From Chloroflexota bacterium (GTDB lineage: Bacteria > Chloroflexota > UBA5177 > JANWHV01), in contig JANWHV010000301.1 of the NCBI GenBank assembly GCA_025450255.1, positions 1 to 10,803 of the forward strand: 10,803 nt of DNA, given 5' to 3'. The translations under genes were made by a program, and so were the position numbers. Below are positions 8,078 through 10,803 of this stretch, piece by piece (the stretch's first letter is position 1; every line of letters begins with the position of its first letter). The notes below the pieces were generated by a model. That model had not been told where the DNA came from and did not search any database. It saw only the letters and a program-made list of their open reading frames with translations.

Positions 8078-8119
8078 CACCCGGCGTAGTATCTTTGGCC
8101 TGATATGTCAGGCCGGGTG
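8078..8119 (+). promoter_or_regulatory. Overlapping, mutually exclusive inverted repeats in the glycosyltransferase leader
   Basis: Two perfect inverted repeats share bases. The outer pairs CACCCGGC (8078-8085) with GCCGGGTG (8112-8119). The inner pairs GGCCTGA (8097-8103) with TCAGGCC (8108-8114) around a TATG loop. They cannot form fully at the same time because 8112-8114 belongs to both. The element ends 30 bases before the preferred ATG at 8150 and could be an operator or an RNA switch in the leader. Function is inferred from position only. Confidence 0.4.
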
Positions 8120-8149
8120 ATGAGGACACGTTTTCAGGTGAGGTTTTGG

Positions 8150-9670
8150 ATGAGCGCGGAGTTGGACCATAAAAGGCGCCCGGATGCGGCGGTGGGCATG
8201 CTGGCGGCGCTGGCCGCTTGCAGCCTGGCAATACACCTCGCGATAGCCGGCCGGTACGGCTGGTTCCGCGATGAGTTGTATTACATTGCGGCGGGAAACC
8301 ATCTGGCGGGCGGTTACGTGGAGTTCCCGCCCATGGTCGCGTTGCTCAGCGTGTTCCAGCGCGCTTTATTCGGCCACTCAATGGCGGCGCTGCTCATCCT
8401 GCCGGCGCTGGCCTCGGCCGCGTTGGTAGTAGTAGTCGGGCTGATGGCGCGTGAGCTGGGCGGCGGCCGTCTGGCCCAGGGCATCGCGGCGCTCACGGCG
8501 CTGGTCGCCCCAGCCTTTGTCGGATCCGGAGCGCTCTTCACCATGGACGTATTCGACGAAGTGTGGTGGACCATTGCCGAGCTTTTGGCGATCCTGATCC
8601 TGAGGTCGCGGTACCTGGACGGAGCGGCCGGATCGCGGCGGCGGGCCAGGCTCTGGCTTCTGTTTGGACTGATCGGCTGCCTGGGCTTGTTGACCAAGCT
8701 CACATTCCTGGCCTTCGGCCTGGCGCTGACGGTGGGGCTGCTGCTGTCTCGTTCGCGGCCGGAGATGCGCACGCCCTGGCCGTATCTGGCGGGAGTGGTG
8801 GCCTTTCTCGGCCTGGTGCCGTATGCCATCTGGCAGCTAGGACATGACTGGGCGACACTCACGTTCTGGCACAATTACGGGCACACCGAGAGCACGCCCG
8901 TTTTCCTGATACAGGTGCTGCTATTGCTGCAGCCGCTGGCGGCGCCGCTCTGGATTGCCGGCCTGTGGTACCTGCTCCGATCGCCAAAAGGCGAGCCCTA
9001 TCGCCCGCTTGGTTGGGCATTTCTCTTCCTGCTGGCGCTGTTCGTGGCCGGGCACGCGAAGTCGTACTTCCTGGTGCCGGCCTTCCCGCCGCTGATCGCG
9101 GCGGGCGCGGTGGTGCTGGAGCAACGCGCGCACAGGCGGCCCGGTGGACGATTGGTACGCATCACTATTGGCGCCCAGCTGCTCGGCGGCATTGTGCTGG
9201 CGCCCGTTGTGGCGCCGGTCTTGCCGCCAAAAACGCTCGCGGCCGTGATGTCGAGCCCAATCCAGCCGGTAGCAGACCGCTTTGGCTGGCCGCAACTGAT
9301 GACGACCGTGGCAAATGTGTACCATGGGCTGCCGGCGGCGGACCGCGCCGGCGTGACGATCCTGGCCGGGAACTACGGCGAGGCCGCGGCATTCGAATTA
9401 CTTGGCGCGGATTACGGCTTACCGCGAGCGATCAGTCCGCACAATACATACTACTTCTGGGATAAGGGCGTGACGCCTGGCCCGACGGTGATCGCCACCG
9501 GCTACGCTCGCGCCGACCTCACGCCGTATTTCCGCGAGGTGCGGGACGCGGCTATCGTGCCGGCGGAGGATGGTATTCAGAACGAAGAGGTGGGGCGACA
9601 CGTGTACGTATGTCGCGGCCTGCTCATGCCCTGGGCGCGTGCCTGGACGCAGCTCAAGAACTTCTCGTAA
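8150..9670 (+). CDS. GT39-like (ArnT/PMT_2 superfamily) membrane glycosyltransferase
   Basis: This is a polytopic GT-C fold glycosyltransferase that would transfer a sugar from a polyprenyl-phosphate donor on the outer face of the membrane. I chose the ATG at 8150 (506 aa) because AGGTGAGG (8136-8143) sits six bases before it; in-frame ATGs at 8105 and 8120 lie in or just after inverted repeats and have no such site. After a first helix (about 15-34) comes the hallmark loop WFRDELYYIAAGNHLAGGYVEFPP, with the acidic pair Asp41-Glu42 expected to be catalytic or metal-binding; Glu58 stands where many relatives have Asp. About ten further hydrophobic segments follow, up to about residue 375. The C-terminal 130 residues form a non-membrane domain with SPHNTYYFWDKG, typical of these proteins. 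The acceptor (lipid, protein or glycan) is unknown. No other glycosylation genes are adjacent. Confidence 0.88.
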   Translation: MSAELDHKRRPDAAVGMLAALAACSLAIHLAIAGRYGWFRDELYYIAAGNHLAGGYVEFPPMVALLSVFQRALFGHSMAALLILPALASAALVVVVGLMARELGGGRLAQGIAALTALVAPAFVGSGALFTMDVFDEVWWTIAELLAILILRSRYLDGAAGSRRRARLWLLFGLIGCLGLLTKLTFLAFGLALTVGLLLSRSRPEMRTPWPYLAGVVAFLGLVPYAIWQLGHDWATLTFWHNYGHTESTPVFLIQVLLLLQPLAAPLWIAGLWYLLRSPKGEPYRPLGWAFLFLLALFVAGHAKSYFLVPAFPPLIAAGAVVLEQRAHRRPGGRLVRITIGAQLLGGIVLAPVVAPVLPPKTLAAVMSSPIQPVADRFGWPQLMTTVANVYHGLPAADRAGVTILAGNYGEAAAFELLGADYGLPRAISPHNTYYFWDKGVTPGPTVIATGYARADLTPYFREVRDAAIVPAEDGIQNEEVGRHVYVCRGLLMPWARAWTQLKNFS

Positions 9671-9798
9671 ATGGTCCCGGCAGGGGAACGCCGGCTACAG
9701 CCGGATGAGGAGCAGCGCGGACGAGTGGGATCGGAGTCGGGTGCTGAAATCGCCCGATCGCGACCGCCGTGCATGGGGAAGATTTGGAGGGTGACAAT
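9671..9798. other. Spacer before the AhpD-like gene, with a small hairpin
   Basis: The 128-base spacer contains CCGGC (9691-9695) paired with GCCGG (9700-9704) around TACA, a weak candidate terminator for the glycosyltransferase with no T-run. The ribosome site of the next gene, GGAGGGTG, lies six to ten bases before its ATG at 9799. No clear promoter was seen, so readthrough from the glycosyltransferase is possible. Confidence 0.4.
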
Positions 9799-10344
9799 AT
9801 GGCGCGTATCGAGGGCATCGATCCGGACCGGGCCGAGGGACCGATCGAGGCCGTGCTGGAGGCACAGAAAGCGACGTGGGGCGGACCACTGCTGAACCAC
9901 CTCCTCTATGCTCGGCGCCCAAGTATCTTCCGCGGCGCGCGAGCGATGTGGACGGGGATCGACGCATCGGGGTTGATCGATCCCGCGCTACAGGCACTGC
10001 TCAATCGGCGCGTCGCCATGCTCAACGGTTGCGCCTTTTGAGCGGATATCAACGCTGCCGTGGGCAGCGAACTGGGTATTTCGGAGGAGAAGATTCTGGC
10101 GCTGGAGCACTATGTCACGAGCCCGCTCTACACCGAGCACGAGCGGCTGTGCCTGGAATACGTGGACGGCATGACGATAACCGGACGCGAGGTGGATGAC
10201 GCGTTGTTCGCCCGGCTGCGAGCGGTGTATGACGAGGACGCGCTGGTAGAGCTGACGGCGATCGTCGCCTGGGAGAACTCGTCCAGCAAGTTCAACCGGG
10301 CCTTGCGGGTGCCGTCGCAGGGCCTGTGGAAGCGGAAAAGCTAA
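9799..10344 (+). CDS. CMD/AhpD-like peroxidase-family protein, probable selenoprotein (CxxU, in-frame TGA at 10039-10041)
   Basis: Read through the TGA, this gene encodes 181 residues of the carboxymuconolactone decarboxylase/AhpD superfamily, whose redox members use a CxxC pair to reduce peroxides or act as thiol oxidoreductases. The ATG at 9799 has GGAGGGTG just upstream. The first 80 codons end in RRVAMLNGCAF, and the next 100 begin ADINAAVGSELGISEEKILALE and include SPLYTEHERLCLEYVDGMT and LTAIVAWENSSSKFNRAL. This matches family members that read NGCAFC-x-DINAA without interruption. The TGA thus replaces the second active-site Cys, giving Cys78-Ala-Phe-Sec81. A hairpin right after it (10043-10083) fits a bacterial SECIS. 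AhpD-like selenoproteins with CxxU are known from bacterial selenoproteome surveys. Standard calling would give a truncated 80-residue ORF plus a 94-residue ORF from GTG 10060. Alternatives: a point nonsense mutation (TGC/TGT to TGA) or a sequencing error. The gene is confident; Sec insertion is strongly suggested but unproven. Confidence 0.82.
10043..10083 (+). promoter_or_regulatory. Candidate bacterial SECIS element
   Basis: Hand folding gives an upper stem CGCTGCC (10053-10059) with GGCAGCG (10063-10069), seven perfect pairs closing a GUG triloop. An asymmetric internal loop (10051-10052 against 10070-10074) leads to a lower stem: 10043-10050 with 10075-10083, which includes two G-U pairs and one bulged U (10081). 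The lower stem begins one base after the TGA. Eighteen bases separate the TGA from the apical loop, and the first loop base is G. Both fit the published bacterial SECIS consensus (16-37 bases, a G within the first two loop positions). SelB bound here would deliver Sec-tRNA to the UGA. Confidence 0.68.
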
Positions 10345-10526
10345 AGCGCGCATGCGGTTTGCGCACGATCCTGGAGCAGACGCCCCCGCTTGCGACCGGG
10401 AGCCTGGATGCCCTGCTCGCGCGCAACGGACCGGCCCAGGCGCTGCACGACGAGGCGCGCGGCGCGCTCGCTCGGCTGGAAGCGCGCCTCGCAGGCGTCG
10501 CCGCGACGGTCCCTTCGGGTAGTTAG
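10326..10526 (+). CDS. Small Ala/Arg/Leu-rich hypothetical protein overlapping the AhpD-like gene
   Basis: A 66-residue frame opens at GTG 10326, 19 bases inside the end of the AhpD-like gene in another frame, so translation could be coupled. Codon third positions are about three-quarters G or C, as in neighbouring genes. The C-terminal half (ALHDEARGALARLEARLAGV) would form an amphipathic, possibly coiled-coil helix. There is no signal peptide, membrane segment or recognised domain. It could be a genuine small gene, the remnant of a longer one, or a chance frame in GC-rich DNA. The AAGCGG-type sequence upstream is a poor ribosome site. Confidence 0.35.
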   Translation: MEAEKLKRACGLRTILEQTPPLATGSLDALLARNGPAQALHDEARGALARLEARLAGVAATVPSGS

Positions 10527-10756
10527 ATTCCGGACGACAGGGGCGATCGATGGTCGGGAACCGATGCCGGGGGACGGCTGTAGAGTATGTAGAGAGACCC
10601 GGGCAAGCGGCAATGCTTATGTGAACTTTTCGGTAGCTCGAGATGGCGTGGGTTTGGCGGAAAACCCGACGGTGGCTCAAGGTGTTGGCGTGTTCGAAGC
10701 GCTGCATGCCGATAGACCCTGGTAACGGGTAACGACTCCCGGGAAGGATCGGCTCG
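10527..10756. other. Leader region of the sigma-factor gene
   Basis: This 230-base region carries no protein I recognise. It holds an inverted repeat GGGTTT-GGCGGA-AAACCC at about 10651-10668 and a 7-bp tandem direct repeat GGTAACG at 10721-10734, just before the sigma-factor ribosome site GGGAAGGA (10741-10748). The promoter of the sigma-factor gene should lie here, but no box can be assigned with confidence. Confidence 0.4.
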
Positions 10757-10803
10757 CTGAACGAATCTGACCTGGTGGCGGCGGCGCAAGCAGGAGATGT
10801 CGC
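10757..10803 (+). CDS. ECF-type RNA polymerase sigma factor, N-terminus only (3' truncated by window edge)
   Basis: The last 47 bases encode (L/M)NESDLVAAAQAGDV, the start of sigma region 2 in extracytoplasmic-function sigma factors, which commonly begin with an acidic residue, then DLVxxAQxGD. The in-frame stop at 10730-10732 limits the start to a short stretch with no ATG, GTG or TTG. The best start is CTG 10757, eight bases after GGGAAGGA, which would place the initiator Met just where relatives have it. Sigma factors of group ECF41 are often encoded beside carboxymuconolactone decarboxylase-family genes, which would suit the neighbour here, but too little is visible to assign a group. Confidence 0.6.
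   Translation, partial: MNESDLVAAAQAGDV

Larger units (their letters stand above)
7761..8149. other. Divergent intergenic region with repeats and two antiparallel open frames
   Basis: This 389-base spacer separates the minus-strand lipid-kinase operon from the glycosyltransferase gene, so it should hold promoters for both directions. Two antiparallel frames are open: minus 8021-7782 (79 residues from an ATG) and plus 7792-8028 (78 residues from a TTG). Their codons share wobble positions, so GC3 cannot tell which, if either, is real. Neither has a ribosome site or a recognisable family. Near the right end are a 2 x 9-bp tandem repeat (8027-8044) and two overlapping inverted repeats (8078-8119). 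No tRNA-like or riboswitch-like fold was recognised. Confidence 0.5.

Noticed and set aside
10060..10344. Stand-alone gene starting at GTG 10060 (94 codons)
   Set aside because: It begins inside the candidate SECIS stem without a ribosome site, and its sequence is simply the second half of the CMD domain, so it belongs to the gene starting at 9799.
9799..10344. Pseudogene by nonsense mutation
   Set aside because: Not excluded, but less favoured: the stop falls exactly at the redox Cys, is TGA rather than TAA/TAG, no other lesion is present, and a SECIS-like hairpin follows at the right distance.
9988..10707. Long minus-strand open frame (239 codons) opposite the AhpD-like gene
   Set aside because: Its translation is Arg/Pro/His-rich, matches no family, and overlaps a plus-strand frame with clear CMD-family sequence; it is a GC-driven antisense shadow.

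Overview
The window is GC-rich bacterial DNA with 5 complete genes of recognisable family, 2 small or uncertain genes, and 2 genes cut by the window edges. The content suggests Chloroflexota or a similar high-GC lineage: a Cache-HAMP-GAF-HisKA_3 sensor kinase, a very large double-FtsX ABC permease, and a GT39-like membrane glycosyltransferase with an RDELYY motif. That placement is inference from gene style, not from a marker gene. No rRNA, tRNA, CRISPR array, transposase or insertion sequence was seen.

Layout. Positions 1-1622 (+) hold the 3' part of a sensor histidine kinase. A 580-bp gap with a perfect 17-bp hairpin follows. Positions 2203-6501 (+) are a two-gene ABC operon: a LolD/MacB-type ATPase and a 1169-residue permease. 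A short convergent spacer with an inverted repeat separates this from a minus-strand pair (7760 to 6587): a 62-residue membrane protein and a diacylglycerol-kinase-like lipid kinase. A 389-bp divergent spacer with several repeats leads to a polytopic glycosyltransferase (8150-9670, +). Next is a carboxymuconolactone decarboxylase/AhpD-like gene (9799-10344, +), then a small overlapping ORF, and finally the first codons of an ECF-type sigma factor at the right edge.

Main finding. The AhpD-like gene has an in-frame TGA at 10039-10041, exactly where the second Cys of the family's CxxC redox motif belongs (NGCAF-TGA-ADINAAVG). The same frame continues for another 100 family-like codons. Starting one base after the TGA, the RNA can fold into an extended hairpin (10043-10083) with a 7-bp GC-rich upper stem and a GUG triloop. 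Its geometry fits a bacterial SECIS element. The simplest reading is a selenoprotein with a CxxU (Cys78/Sec81) active site, which automatic gene calling would split into two fragments. A nonsense mutation or base error is the main alternative. No Sec machinery (selA, selB, selC, selD) lies in this window.

The membrane and envelope theme (ABC exporter, lipid kinase, small membrane protein, lipid-linked-sugar glycosyltransferase) is coherent, but the genes are in separate transcription units and no shared pathway is demonstrated.
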